A stretch of DNA of 64,000 nucleotides from Lycocorax pyrrhopterus obiensis (GCA_014706295.1 JACSVZ010000002.1:133737200-133801199); one strand, 5' to 3'. Shown: positions 1 through 14,200, numbered from the stretch's first letter. Numbers and translations are program-made. The notes: generated by a model from the sequence alone, not told the origin.

Positions 1-29
1 CTTCTTAAACGCTATTTCTAACTATCCTC

Positions 30-48
30 TGTGTGTGTGTGTGTGTGT
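30..48. repeat. (TG)n microsatellite
   Basis: About nine uninterrupted TG units, followed by TTTGTT. It is a simple repeat of the kind that is polymorphic in length between individuals. Confidence 0.9.
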
Positions 49-3000
49 TTGTTCTGAGACTATTTGCGTGAATTGCTAGTGAACTTCAAGCTGGGTTAGG
101 GGGCAAATAGGACAAGAGCTTGGAGTGCCATCTCCTGGAGAGACTTGGGATCAGGAATACTTGATTCAGCTACCTCCAACACCCCATTCCCATATTCCAG
201 TTCAGTTACTTCAGTTACTTTTGCTACTACTTTATCTTTACTTATTTTGTCTGCCTTAGCAGCACTCTTTAAATTCCTCCTTGCTTTTAGCAAGCTCAAC
301 TTTTAAATTCTATAGCATTCATGGACATAATGCTGAAGATTTTGATGGATTTTTGAGTAGTCTTATTTTCCCTCATCCTTTCATTCTACTGTCAGTAGAG
401 TGCACTCTACTTCATGAAATGTTGAGAATACTGGACATTGTTTTGGATGAGAAAGTTAAAACCCCCCTCTTTCCTTCTGTTACTTGATGCACTTTTAATT
501 TCCTTTTATTTATATTACTCTTCTTTATTAACCTCTGCAAATTGTTAAGGAGTACGTTTTAGGTAATTTCATGCTGTTTCTCATTGAAAATGAGCACCAC
601 CCCAAGTATGTCAATCATCTTGGGTAGCTTCTGGAGAAACCGTTGACAGGCTTCTGGTTGTAATCCTCAGCTTTACAGCTATGCCTAATGGCAGGCACTG
701 GAACTCCAGTACCAAGTCTGTCCTTGCACTGAAGACTCACACATGAAACTTTCGTCTATTGATGTCAACATAATCACAGGTGTTCTACTTCTGGCAATTT
801 TATTCTAGGTTTATCTTGAAATCGTGTAGTTTTATGTTTATAGAAGACTGACTATTTGAAATGTTCAAATAAGTGCTAATGGTGCAAATCCCTTGTTTCA
901 GCAATACAGTTTGCTTTCTAACTTCTCTAATAAAGTCTTAATCACTGTGGGAAACATTGAGCTGATACAGTTTTTAACATTACATCTGTTTATCTTTGCC
1001 TTCCAGAAGGAAACTCAGGGATAGTGTCTCAGCTTGAGTAAATCACCTCAACTGACTAATTTGAGTTAGCCAGTTGATTTCAGTCAGTGGAGGAGTTAGT
1101 GATCTAGGCTTCGACACCATGCACACAGAGCTATCTATTGAAAGAAGTTCCATTTTTATCTGATATTTGAAGTCACTTTTCTCTTGCTTCCTTTGCCATA
1201 TTTCACAATCACTCCAGTTGGGGAATAATCTTCCTTACAGGAGTCAGTGTTCCTCTCCTACAATTTTGTATCTCCTACCTCCACCAGAAATAGCGATTCT
1301 TTTTATTTTATCCTCACAAGCTGTCATTTTTTATTGAGCAACACCACCTTTGATATCCACAATAAATACAAACCTGTGTTTCAAACATAGGAAAAATCCC
1401 ACATTTAACAAAGACTGGTAAAAGAGTCACTCCTCTGACAGCCTTTGGCCAGCTTGCAGCTGCCAGTTAGAATTTACTCCCACTGAGAATAATGATAGAA
1501 GTCTTCTTTAAGCCTGACTTGGAAAATAAAAAATCAGGTTCTTCTTTTTCACAGTACACTAGTAAATCTGAAATATTTTTGAGGACTGTGGGGCTTCCTT
1601 TTTTGCATTAGGAACTCAGATTTTTGTCACTGAGGCTACCATATTTGAAAGCCTATTAATTTTGAGGGAAAAACCTAGAAAATTATAGGCACAGTTATCA
1701 TGCACTAGCAGAAGTAGTAGTCCTCTTTTAATACTTGGAAAACAAAGAAAAACAAGTTGTCCAGGAGGTGTGTACAGAACACCAGAATCTGGGCTTTAAA
1801 CATGCTTCTGTCTCATCCTTGACAATGCAGTAGCTCCTTTAGGTTCAGGTTTGTTATTTTAGGTGATATTTAACTGTTTAAGTTAGTCATAGTCACAGAA
1901 AAAAATCCTGTCTCTCTCTTAGTGCATTCTTTCCAGACTGGTCTTTATTCCAGATACTACAACTGCTATTTATTAGTTCAAACACTCCTGAAAATTTTAT
2001 GCTTTCTCATAAAATGTCATTATTTGCCTATTTAGGCGATCATCTTGTGCATCTCATTAATCTTTTAATGTATTCAATATATAATAGCAAAGCTGCCCAT
2101 CTGTCATCCTCCATACAGCACAGTTTTAGCATTTCTTCTGTTTGTAGAAACTTATTTCCTTAAGCAAATATAAAACCTGTAAACTCATTGTATGGTCCTT
2201 ACCATGATTTTAAGTCTCATGATTGTTTTTCTCAAATCTTGAGAATGCATATTTACATTCTAATCTTGAAAATCAGTATTCTCAAAAAAGAACTATATTA
2301 AAGGCACCTCTGAAAGAGAAGAACAGTAAGAGAGTTGATGATCTAATTAGTACCTCGTCCTTCTTTGCATAGTGTTTAGAAATACAGTCAGAAGAGCCAC
2401 AGACAGAGAAAGACAAATGAGACAACAAGATTACGAAGGACGCTGAAAAGAAATGAACCAAGTTTGTTCTGGCAAGGTAAAGTCTGATGTGTAAACTTCA
2501 GAGTGATTTACCTTAGAAGGCTGATCGGTTACCATGCAGAGTCATGGTATGTGTGGCCATACATCTGGACGTATAATGAGCCTAAATAGTCTAAGAGGTA
2601 CTTAGGGTACGCATCCTACTCTTTAGGGATTTTCCCTACACGTATCTCGTGTAACAGGATAGCTCTCTGGCACGTGGTGCAGGTAAGAGCTGGAGAAGAA
2701 ATCAGCGCTGGGAAGCAGCCTGCCTCACCCAGTCTGCAGTAATCACACAGGGTCTGCTGCTGTGAGGTGCTGCTAACACTAAAAATTGGTGTGTAGACAG
2801 CATCTCTAGAGGAGGCAGTCCCTCAGATGGAAAGCACTGGGCATAGGAAAAAGGCTGTGCAGAAGCAGCCGGGCAGGCTGTGTGGGTTGGATATCCTCTG
2901 TCAGGCACCAGCATGAGCCCAGACTGCAGCCAGGACACCAGACAGTCTGGTCAGAGTGTCCCTGCACTGCTCACTTCACAGTCCAACAGAGGATGCTCAA

Positions 3001-3885
3001 AAGTGGCCTCTCCACTGGAAGAAAAAATAAAAAAATGCCTATGGATTACTGGAGGATTACGTTGAATAAATAATATTCTTCCAATTTTAAGGCAATTTAG
3101 TGGCTACTTAAATTTCTTAAAAAAGAATATCACTGACCTTTCCCTTTTGATATATGAGCTCCCTGACCATGTCTGGACTTCCTAAAATTTAATTGCACTG
3201 GGGACCTCATTATTATATTACATGTCAGCATTGGTGACTGAAGAATGTGATTTTTCAAGGCATGTGGTCTGTGAAAAAAATATATTCATCTTGGGGAAGG
3301 AAAGAATATAGAGAGTAGTTTAATCACACACCTCCAAAGAACCAATTTGAAATTGTTTTGCTTTTTCAAAAAGTCTGCAGTTTTTCTGAGTTTTTGCTCT
3401 ACAAACTAATGTAGATTATGTCAAGCTAATTTTATGTTGGCATGTTCAATAGCATGCACCTTTTAATATATATTCATTAAGTATACTAAAACATTGAAAA
3501 TTTCCTTCTTATAAATGTAGATGAAATGGCTTCATCCTGAGTACTGAATATATTTCTTCTAAAAATGTAGGGAAACAGACTGCACTTAAAATAGGCTTTG
3601 GCTCTGCACAGACAAAATGAGGAAGTAGCAGGGGAGAGATTTCTCTCTATCGCAAACTTTTTCCATTAATTATTTGCATGAATATAAATTAGTATTCTGA
3701 ATGTCATTAAAATAAAATACCTGCAATAGGATTCAGTTGTTATTCTTGGCATTCCCCTCATGCGCTCTTGCTAAAGCACAGGAGGAGAGAAAAAGCACTA
3801 GCATTTAGAGGCAATAGATAAAATTGCTGAAGAATTATCCTTAGATCAAGACTGGAAGCAAAAGAACGTAATTTTTTTAAGGTTT

Positions 3886-3909
3886 GTGTATGTGTGTGTA
3901 TGTGTATGT
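3886..3909. repeat. Imperfect TG/TATG microsatellite
   Basis: Alternating TG units broken by TA steps (GTGTATGTGTGTGTATGTGT). It is a short, degenerate simple repeat. Confidence 0.7.
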
Positions 3910-4775
3910 CAATCTGAAAGCTTCTTGAAAATTACCAAAATTTTGGGCTCACACAAAACCTTGCAATGGTATTTCTTGACAAACAGTTGCTTTCATTCAT
4001 TCATTCTTCATTTGCAAATGAACAAGACTCTTTATTCCAGCAAATCCAGCATGTAGCACTGTTTTCATTCCTTCAGGCTGCTCCCCTCATTTTCCCTGAG
4101 TACAAATTATATTCATAAGCCCCATATTTATTCAGTTAACATTAGGTACTGCCTAAGATTGTTGATAATTCTTGCAGTGTTTATGGTCTGATTTCCTGCT
4201 CCATTGCACGTGAGAAGCAACACCAACTTTTAAGTTGATGAGCCAGCACAGATGATGTGGTCTATTCAGTATTAAAGTGTTATTTAAAATCCATCCCTAG
4301 AGCAAATACTACAAGTAATGTGATTTTTTTCTTGTGCTGTGATTGCTTATTTGTGACCAATGCTGAACATAAAAGCTTTTACAGAGATGAATTTCTCTCT
4401 TTTTTCTGCCACCAACTTTTTTTGGGGGTATTACTAAATTTGCCCGTCTAATACTTAAATTGTAGGATTGATTCACATAAAAGTCAAACAATAATTTGCT
4501 ATTAAAATCTGTGCAATTACAAGAGAGTTCAGGCATTAAACTCTAATTGTACACAATTTTGTTCTAAACTTAGTAGATGCCAGAAAAGTCTGTAAGATGT
4601 TCTGACACATTTTTATTTCATTTCCACGCCTATATTTTTGAACAAAAGAGAGTAATATAATTTGCTAGCCTTAATTTCTGCTTTAATGTTTGTTTTGAGA
4701 AATATATCCTGCCATGAGATAATTTGATATATTTTTAAATAACAGAATTAAGGAAAAAAATTCTAAGTAATGTTG

Positions 4776-5727
4776 TTCAGTGTGTAAATCCCCAAACTTG
4801 ATTAAAGAAGAGACAGAAGAGCCCATTCAATGCCTTCCATCTGTCACCCATTTTGCACCTGCCATTGGCAGACTCAGGAGCATTGCTGAAAGGGGCTCTG
4901 TCATATTTCAAACAGCAGGAATCTTCTGGCATTTGGCCATGGACTCACCTCTGTAATGACTGAAAATCCACATGTGGTCATACTGCCAAGATGTCTCTGC
5001 CCATCCCTTTGGGGGAAGATTGAGAAGCCTTTTTGTATCTTCTAGCTAACAGCTGCTGAATGGAAGATACCAAACTGCTATTCAGTATTGTACAAATATC
5101 CATAACAAAAACCCTGGTGATGCTAGATAGTGGAAAATGAGTTGAGCTGAGAAAAATACTAGAAAATCTACCATATTTTTCCAAAACAGAAAATGCCATG
5201 CAGAGTGTCTTTTTTGTTAAACACAATCTCTGCTGCTTGTATAAGAACATCCTAAAGGATTTTACTTTGAGCAGAAAGAAGTTCACTTGCTGAACTGATC
5301 TTTGACACCACATTCCTCTGATAAGAAATCTTGGCACTTCTACAGAACTGGCCAAGTATAAGTTTTATCAAATACTGAAAAATCCTTGACTTAGACTGAA
5401 ATCTCATATTCTTCCCTTGGCATTTGAGAACTCTGTACAATTTTCTTCATAAGAAATATATTTCAAGTCAGGAAATTTTAAAGCAATTATAACAATTATG
5501 TTCATCACCAGACTCTGCCTGACAAATGAGTATGACTGCAGTGACCTCTTCAGTTTCTCCCAGATGCTATCTTTCTCACCACCAGTGCCATTAATCAAAG
5601 ATGTGACGCACGTATCTCCGTACAAAACTGGAAATGAGTCAGCCACTATAGATCTATGAGACTCCTTGCAGATGCTCAGGCACCACTGAGTCGTGACTTG
5701 AGCAACCAACTGCTTCAAAGCTGCATA
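4776..5727 (-). pseudogene. Possible decayed coding sequence, unidentified
   Basis: Read on the minus strand in one frame, this stretch of about 317 codons has only five stop codons inside it. Three of them are clustered near 5,355-5,406 and two lie near 4,926-4,977. Two clean blocks of 104 and 125 codons (5,404-5,718 and 4,978-5,355) share that frame. At this base composition I would expect well over ten stops. I do not recognise the translation. It has no clear domain, signal peptide or catalytic motif, and there is no poly-A tail or target-site duplication to mark a processed copy. Scanning 64 kb in six frames could give such a stretch by chance, so this is only a candidate. Confidence 0.15.
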
Positions 5728-8700
5728 TTATTTGAAGTATTTTTTCACAGAAAAAAAACCAGCAGGAACCGTGTTCCTAGTTCAGTCCTATTGCATCACA
5801 CAATGTGTTGGGTGCCACATATCTATGCTGCACATAGATACTGCAAGCATGGAAAAATGAATATGTGATTTTCCCCTCCCTTTTCCTTGCATTTCCAGCT
5901 GACAGAATCATATATGTACATTTTATATGTCTCTGACCATGAGCATTTTAAGCTTTCATTGCCTCTTGACCCTCACTGTGATAAGTTTTTGTCTTTCAGC
6001 ATTTTCAATCAAAGCAGATATGTTGTTAATTAAGAAATTGAACAGCTGGTCTTTATAAAGTCTTTTAAAGGCAAATAAAGGCTGTAATTAATTCACTGGT
6101 CACTAATTATTAATTCACTGGTCAGAAATTCTAATGTAAAAAATGTTATTAAAGGCTAAAATGTTATCCTCAGCCAGCTAACTTTAGCAATCTAACAGTT
6201 AACCTTCCAGTCCGAGGTGGGCAATCAGGATCCCTCTACAGCCAAAGGTGAGACATCCTACAGAAATTCTGTGGTGAATCAGTCACTAATTCCACCTATT
6301 TTAAAATTAAAATAAATGCCCTTGGATTTGATTCTCGCTGTTGATTAGCTTTATCAAATAACAATTCAATTTTTGGATAGCTAAAATGGGTTGCCATGAA
6401 TCCTAACTTGAAAATTATGGAATAGTCAGCCAATGGTATTCTTAAAAAAGGGGTTTGCCTTGGTTCAGTTACTCCTGCTAAGATGTCCCCATTAAATATT
6501 TAGTCTCATCTCTTTAATATAAAACAGCCTTAGACAGATAGCAAAACCATAGATTTAAAAAGCCTGCTGGCAAAAAATTGTTCTTTGTACTCAATGAACA
6601 GATATTTCCCAGTTGAGAGTAGCCCTGCATTAAACATCAAATATGTATTTCTGCTCTGAAAAAAAGAGTAGTGCTATTCTCTTCACATGTTTCAATGATC
6701 TGTCTGGTGGCAAAGATAGTAAATGTTTAATTTATTGTTACTTTAGATTGACAGGAGGCACAGCTCTTCAAGGCTCACTGAGGATATATGATGTCCAGTT
6801 TATCATTTCACTGAAGTGACTGAAAATATTGGTCTTTCTTCTGAATATATTTCTTTGCAAATAGATTTGTTCAAATCTGTATGTGTTTTTAGTCATCTTG
6901 CTCTGACTTTGCTGCCTGAGCCTATACAAACCAAACCCAAATCTGTATGATCACATGGGGAACAAGAGTCAAGATTGCTTGTGGCTGCCTTAACTATTGC
7001 CAAGGCAATAACAATAACATGTTAATTAAGAGTCTGTTCACTCATCATATTTGTTTCAGTGCTTTGCCAATGCTGCAGTAAATATTGCTACTGGAATTAA
7101 TGCAAAACTAATCAGTCGTTTTTTACCTTGATGGTAAAACTGTGCTTTAAAAAACTTAACTGTGTCTCTAAAATTACTGACTAGTCAGTAAAACCTGATT
7201 CTCTAGAAAGTTAGAGAAACATTCTCTTCTAACCATAAACCAAAGCCACGCAAGGATGTGTAGGTTTTTTTCAAGAAAGGGCAAAGCAAAAAGAACAAAT
7301 GAAACACAGGGCAGGATAAAGAGAGTGTGCTAGAGAATATTGATCAGTTTAGTGAGTTCAAGTCTCCTAGACTATCTTAACTAAAACACAGTCTTGGCAT
7401 ACAATGAATAAATTAATTTAGGCTGAAAATTTAAGGAAGGCTCATTAACCACTTATGCTCTTGAACAAGACTTTCCATAGAAATAGTAATTGGGAGCTAT
7501 GAAGATCACCTATCTTAATTTTGAGCTAGTTAAGTTTATGGAAAGTTATCTATGACACAGCTGCTTGAAATAGCAGGGGACTTGATCTAATGACTCTGCT
7601 AACCTGGGCTCCTCATACTTATCTTTTGAAAACATCAGACTTTTCCTTACTTCCATGCGTTTCTAGGTATTCTGTGTTTCAAAAAGATCGATAAAGAACG
7701 GCTGCCTTGTTCTGTGCAGTGAAATCTTTTATTTCATGGCATGAAATTCCAGAGACTTAAGACCCAAACTAAGACAACACACTATTAATAAAAGATATTC
7801 CATTTCTAATACTTCCTTCTCATGAATGCATAGCAGCCAGGCTGTTTTCCCCAGTCTTGATTTTATCTATTGTATTTTTTTGTTTGTTTTCATTTTTGCC
7901 AAATGTTTTCATCAAAAAACTAGAATTTACTTTTTTATTTCTGGGAGTTATCAAGTTTATTTTTTTCTTCCTTTCTCACACAAAACCAACAAGATTTTTA
8001 GGGATTCTCTTATCTTTCAGGAACATGAGCATGTCCCTACTTCCCAGCATGACCATATTTCTCATTCTTATGTCTGGTTTTCCACTCTTCAGTGGGATAC
8101 TAGTTGTATATGAATACCATTCCTTAATTTTAACTAGAATAATATTCATAAGATATTGGAAAAGTCCATCTTGTGGAAAACTCGGTAAAAGATACGTAGG
8201 CTCACAAGCTTTAGATATAACATAATTCAGGTTTGTTGTTCAAGTGTCAATGGCAGAGCAGATGCAATTTGAGCAGCCACATCTGTATGAAAATACCTTC
8301 ATCTCATATGTCACATCCTATTCTATTAACAATTTGTCTTTCTATTCTGCTGGAGTTTTTTTCCTCAGAAGAAAGAGCTATTTTTCAAGAGACAACTTAA
8401 CAAGAAACTTACCTGAGGTATTTGCAGTCATTTTCCTGCATGGCATGGTTTCTGGAAGTCTAGCAATAGTTTAAACTAATAAACTGATATGTACAGTAAT
8501 CCTTGGTCAATCATAAAGCAGCTTTGGTTGGGTTTTTTTTCTTCTTTATAGGACAGTACAGTTTGATTCACTAGGGTTTCTTGGAGCTCTGCTTCCAGCT
8601 GCTGCTGTAGGTGCATTGCTTGGGCTTGGACAAATCACTGTTGTTCCACTTTCCTTTTCACTCACATTAAAAATGCAGGCCCCACTGGGTGCCTTAAATC

Positions 8701-11057
8701 ACTGAAGAGTACAGCTGAGGCATGGGCCCAGGCCAGTGATGAGGTTTGTAGCTAAGCAAAGTGAAAGGGTAAACAAACCCCAACTTGTTGTCTTCCTATC
8801 CCTAGTCTCTGTCAGAGAATTACAGTAGTTCTGGAAGTGATGACTGAAAGCCCCGGAGATGCAAAGGAACTTTTCTTTTTTGGCAAGGGTAAAGTATATG
8901 CACTGTTTTATATACAATTCCTCATACTGTGTTCCTTGAATTAAAAACATAGCATATACTGCTCTTTTACCTAAATAGCTATGTTCTGAAGATGTTCATC
9001 TACTCTAGAAAAATAGGTTCAATTTTTTTTTAGAAATAAAGTTTTACAATTAGATTTATATAATTAGACTACAGAAAACACAATCCAGAGGAATGGTGAT
9101 ACGTATTTTACCATCAAAGATTTGCAGATCTTTCCCATTGACCTTCTCTTTAATTACTTTGTCCTTTGGTAATAAAGTTAGCAGGAACCTTTTATTGCAC
9201 GATATTTGTACAAGATTAAAAATATCCCCAGGAACTTACACACTGTCAAGAGTAAATTAATACTCTCATGCTCTTGCTGGAACTAGAAGCTTGGCAACTA
9301 AGTCAGACATTAGCCTGTAATATTCTGACTTTCAGTAAAAGCCTTTAAATGGAATTAGTACACGTCAAGAGTGCTTCAGAGGATCTTATTTCTAAACTTC
9401 AATGAAACACAAAGAAATGTAGGTGATGTGGAGATAATACATGCTATGTATTTTTGCACAGTCACATCTCTGGTTTCTCTGGCCAGAAAACATACAACAC
9501 AGATACACACAAACAACACTCCCCCCATTCCCACCCCCACTCTGCATATATGAAAGGTATATACAGTAATGAGAAAACATAGAATGTTAAAATAAACTAA
9601 AATACATTAATATGAGCAGAAATTAAGAGGGATTTCAATTTAATTTCATTGCAGTACCTTTAACACTGTGTATTAGAATCCAGGACTATGTTATCTCGGC
9701 TCCCAGTAAAGTAGTCTGTCAGCTAGTACTGACTTACTTTCTTGGGATCTAAATCTTTCAGGCATTAATCTCATACACATTTCTCATCCAAAACTTTCCA
9801 GTGATCCAGTTGTAGGTGGAGCAGTTGCGAGGTCCTGTGTGAATAGCTGTAGTTAGGAATGGAGATGACCAACAGCAACAAATGAGACATATCTTTAGTG
9901 TAGTACCCTCAAGACCAGAGAATTTCTCCGAGGGAAATGAGAGAGGTTGGGGTGCTCACAGTGCCAAGTGGAGAGATTTAGTGCACACGTTGCAGGAGCT
10001 CACCCTATTTACCAGCCTGGGGACAGTGAGCAAAAGCATTTGGACACCTTCTCTCATCAAGCAGTTTGGATTCATAAGATCAAGAAAAGTCACCGTAAAG
10101 AAGAGCTACCAGTTTATGGGCTGAGCTACCCAGGTAAAGGGAGATTATTTCATTCCCAGTTGTTGGCTAGGGTCTCTTACTTTCTACTCATCAGTTTCCA
10201 GAACTCACTAAAATATGATGAGAGAATATGGTGGGGTTGAAGGGTGGAAGTGTAGGTTCAGCTCTCAAATTGAGAAAATCTTCATAACTTAACTTGGGCT
10301 GCTGGTGTCATGTCTCTAAAGACTGCTTGTTATTTATTTTGCAGTGTTCCTTTTTCATGTGTTGTACAAGTTACTGGAGAGAAAAAAAATTGTTTTGGTA
10401 ACTCCTTGGACTAAGGCCTTAGAAACCTGGATTCTGTTTGTGCTTTTTTTTGTGGTGGTGGGCATGCCCAGATCACAATGCACAAATGAGGAGGCTGTAC
10501 CTAGTTTTATCTGTGATTTTTCTGTCATTTCTGCACTTCTTGGTATTTAACTGTGAATGGCAGTATCCTGCAAACATGTGTTGTGTATAACACTATTCAT
10601 AGTTTCAAGGAGATATGTGGAGTGGTTTTTCCTCGGCTTTATTTTTTGTGTCCACTTTTTTGTCACTAACTCATGAGATTTACATTTTGCATCTAATAGC
10701 AAATGAGGAAATATAAAAAATTGCTTAATAATCTTGCTCTTTTTCTAGGATATTATGATAAGCAATATCAAATTCTAAGAAATACCTATAATATAAAATA
10801 CTACAGAAGCTTGGAAAATATAGTTCATGTTGAGAATATTGCTGTTTTCATTAAATAAGACTTGTAGCTGCATTTTTGTAAAAAATCTGTAGTGACCTGA
10901 CATTGCACTAATGCAATAATTTATGCTGAGGTTTGCTTAAGATATTGAAGTTTAATACTCTTTAGAATATTAAACAATAGATAAAAGGTGGTTGATACTA
11001 TTGTTTAATTTTTAAAAGCACAAGAAGACAGAAGGACAATATTGTGTTTAACACATC
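5728..11057. other. Unique AT-rich non-coding DNA
   Basis: No gene or recognisable transposon is visible. Frames of 95-122 codons near 7,826-8,225 and 80-97 codons near 9,882-10,240 are of chance length, with no recognisable product. The interval around 6,040-7,200 is low in CpG and rich in homopolymer-free AT motifs such as TTAATTA, a texture often seen in conserved non-coding elements; that is an impression only. A C-rich patch lies at 9,520-9,540. Confidence 0.55.
6088..6124. repeat. 15-bp direct repeat
   Basis: The 15-mer TTAATTCACTGGTCA occurs at 6,088-6,102 and again at 6,110-6,124, with 7 bases between the copies. The exact match suggests a small local duplication. Confidence 0.75.
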
Positions 11058-11208
11058 ACCCTGCAACACAGGAGACTGGAGCTGAACTCTGGTGTTAGTA
11101 ACTGTCTCTGTATTGGATTCTTCATCTGAAAGAGCATGGCTGACAGTACTGCCTTTCCCCAGCCCTTCTCCTCTTATACCCACTTTAGTTGTAAGCGCTC
11201 AAGAATGG
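11058..11208 (+). repeat. Possible ancient MIR/CORE-SINE fragment
   Basis: Two blocks resemble the 3' half of a MIR-type SINE in the right order. One is a TCTCTGT...TTCTTCATCTGAAA block near 11,105-11,133. The other is GTAAGCGCTCAAGAATG near 11,191-11,207, close to the remembered MIR ending. The part between them is strongly diverged and no A or B box can be made out. The call rests on remembered consensus only. Confidence 0.35.
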
Positions 11209-14200
11209 AAATAGTTTCTTGCTGTATGTGTGAAAATTATATGGTTTTTAATACAGCTCTGATCTTGACTGGTCCCGTTGACACAAGTATGTCACAAGAG
11301 ACATAATAGTCTTGCTATTATTTGTCTGAATCTAGTATTCACAATGTTAACAGTGATTGTCTCTAGTGCACTATTACCTGCAACACCCTGGTCCTTTCCC
11401 TGAGGTCTTCCTATAGGTCTTGGCAGGAACTTTTTCCATCTGCCAGGTCTCACAAACCGACCCAGAATTTAGGCTGCAATGAGAGGATGTAGGGCCAGCG
11501 CTGCCTATACTGCCTTGGGTACCACAGCAGTACAACTTGTAACAATTTCACTCAGGTTAATTTTCACTTTTTTTGTGTGTGTTTTTTTGGTACTTGAATT
11601 GGCTACTCTGTATCTGTTGCAGGGTCTGAAAAATCAGATTTCTTCAGAACTGAGTCCCTGAAAATTCAGGGATTATTGCAAGAAGTATTTCTGAACCAAG
11701 ACAGGAATAAAAGTCAGAGAAGAATGGTAGGGTTTACAGTTCAGAAATGGTTCCACAAGGACAACTGAAGCAAACTTTTATTACCTGAAAATAGCTTTAG
11801 GGATGGTAAAATATAACAAATCAGAGGGTTTGACCTTAGTGCACTGAAACTCTTACATGCAGTTTTAAGGAACAAGAACTTTCCAAGAAATGTGGTCTGA
11901 CTGAAGGCACACACTCTCCTGTGGATTGATACCACATTAGCTTGTGGAATGTAGCACATCTCAGCTGAGATAATAGCACTTACATTTTCAGAATATTTCT
12001 CACATAGGGAATGAGTCAAAGGTCCTTTAAGTCAACGGCATTTTCCCTTTTTAAAAGTATGCATTGTTAAACCAGTAGAACTGAAATCATGGGCAGACTT
12101 AAGCAAAATAGTAAATGTAGATTGATGTTAAATCTATGGTTCCTACCCTTGGTAAATCTCAAAGTTCTTAATTCCAACTTCATATTGCTTCTTTCTGAAT
12201 AATAATATTCTAAGCAATTTATTTATAAATTTCAACACTGGAACCTCTTGATATGAAACACAAGCTTCTGTTGGGTGAACTGATAAATCAGAATTGCCAC
12301 AGACAAATGCAAGCCGTGAAATTACCCAAGTTACTAGAGGGAGACATTTGCTGTATGTGGGTCAAGGGTGTGTTTGCAATGTGAAAAGCAGGCAAAAAGA
12401 GGTATATAACTACCCAGAGGAACCTTTCTCTTCCCATTTAACCAGGTCATGGCTGCTGTGGGTCACATGAAGTAGGTCTATATTAGTTACTTGATGTGTT
12501 TCGAGGGTTTCTTTGGTGCACAAATTTGTTCTACATCTGTACTGAAGGAACCACAAGGTACACTCTGAGGTGCAGCACTGATGTGCTCAAAACAGGTTCC
12601 TTTCTTGTGGGTTCAAGGCCAAAGTTGCACCCTGAGGAGGAATGAATAAAACAGCAGGAGTGTTCAAGTGGATCTTCAGGTAGTAGAAAAGTTTCTGTCT
12701 CTTTTTCTACCTCAATAAGATGTTCTTCTTCAGGATAGCTGTGCACATTTATTTCCTTAGTTTGAGCTTTCTGACGATGTCTGATTCCTTAATTAGCTAA
12801 ACTGTATGAAGTAGAAGTTCAGAGGGGAACTACCAAATGGAATCATTAAAGTTATTTTAGAACTTTTTTCACAAGATTATAAAAAAAAAAAGTAAGAGAA
12901 AACACTAACTTTGGTTCAAAGCATAGATAATGTGTTTAAGGACTACGGAATAATTTATACTAGCTGCAGAAGACTGGACTGAAAGAAATATAAAAAATCA
13001 ATATTGGTAAAAAAATAAAACTTCAAAGAATATGTGAAAACTCTATAACAAATATTCCGCTTTTGCAGCATTCACAACGTAAGTAGCAAGAACTTTCTCT
13101 GCATGAACCTGGGATCTTGAATAAAATCCCGACTAAAAGTACTAGTAAAAACCTAACTAAAGCTACTAGTAAAAATAACTGGTTTCAGAAATTGTTTTCT
13201 CTCAAAAGAGTGACTGTTTATGAAGAAAGTAAGGAATATTTTAAAGCGAACGAAGGTTTTGATTTTAATAATTAAATTTATCTTCTTCCATATTTCATGA
13301 GCAAACCCACAGGTATTTTTGTGACTTTCATGGATCATGACTTTGATGTTGTGGAAAAAAATCATGCCAATACTCTTCCATATCTTGTATAGCTCTAGGT
13401 ATAAGCAGCTACAGCTCCTTACAAATGTATCATGTGTAAGACTTCCTGTGGATTATATTGAAACTCTTGGAAGTGGCAGCAAAAAGAACCCCTGTGGTAG
13501 GAATACATGAACAAGACTTCCTACCATGATGATGTGTCACTATGTTATGACATTTCACTCTGATGGCAAGAAAAGTGTGAATTCTCACTGTTGTTACACT
13601 GACCTGAATATTTCCTTACTTTGGAATGGCAGGAAATTAATTTGCATACATACTCTGTTTCTATACTACATTAAGCTATTGGAGAATGCACACTCTCTCA
13701 AGAAAACAGACATAAATTTGTTGCAGAAGCTTCATTTTCTTAAGTAATTTTCATGGTCTTTCTTTAGCAGTTCACATTTCGGTAAGAGCAGACTCCAGAA
13801 AGGCAGAGGAGTGAATGCAGCTGGAGTCACAGTAACCATTTCTCCCAATTTTGAGAGCTACTGAAGGAGCAGTGAAACTAAAACCTCTACTCTTGTTGTC
13901 TTGCTGAGGGAGGACTAGCTGAAATACCTGTCAAGCACTCAGCCTTCAAAATCCCCAAACCACTAAGTTTCAAAAATGACCTGTTTTGGTACTTGTTATT
14001 GGGAAATGTCCAGCCTTGTACTTGGACACTTAGTTGCTCTGTCTAATAAATCCTGTTTTTAAGTATTGCTGCCTTGAAATTAAAAATCTTCGAATAAAGC
14101 AACCTAACAAACCATAAAACCACTCGTGCAATTAGGCATCCATCAGCTGAGATGGATGATTTAAAGATCTCTGTCAGAGCCTATGGAATCCACCTTCCAA

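Larger units (their letters stand above)
1..4775. other. Unique AT-rich non-coding DNA
   Basis: I see no gene, exon with convincing splice sites, or recognisable transposon here. The stretch holds a TG microsatellite at its start and a TG/TA-rich patch near 3,886-3,909. A 68-codon minus-strand frame at 96-299 has protein-like composition and is discussed as a finding. The interval at 2,640-3,020 is somewhat richer in G and C but has no recognisable structure. Confidence 0.6.

Noticed and set aside
7826..8225. Overlapping 95- and 122-codon plus-strand ORFs rich in Phe, Ile and Leu, resembling a membrane protein
   Set aside because: The hydrophobic composition follows from T-rich DNA (TTT, CTT, ATT codons); there is no splice or promoter context and no recognisable family.
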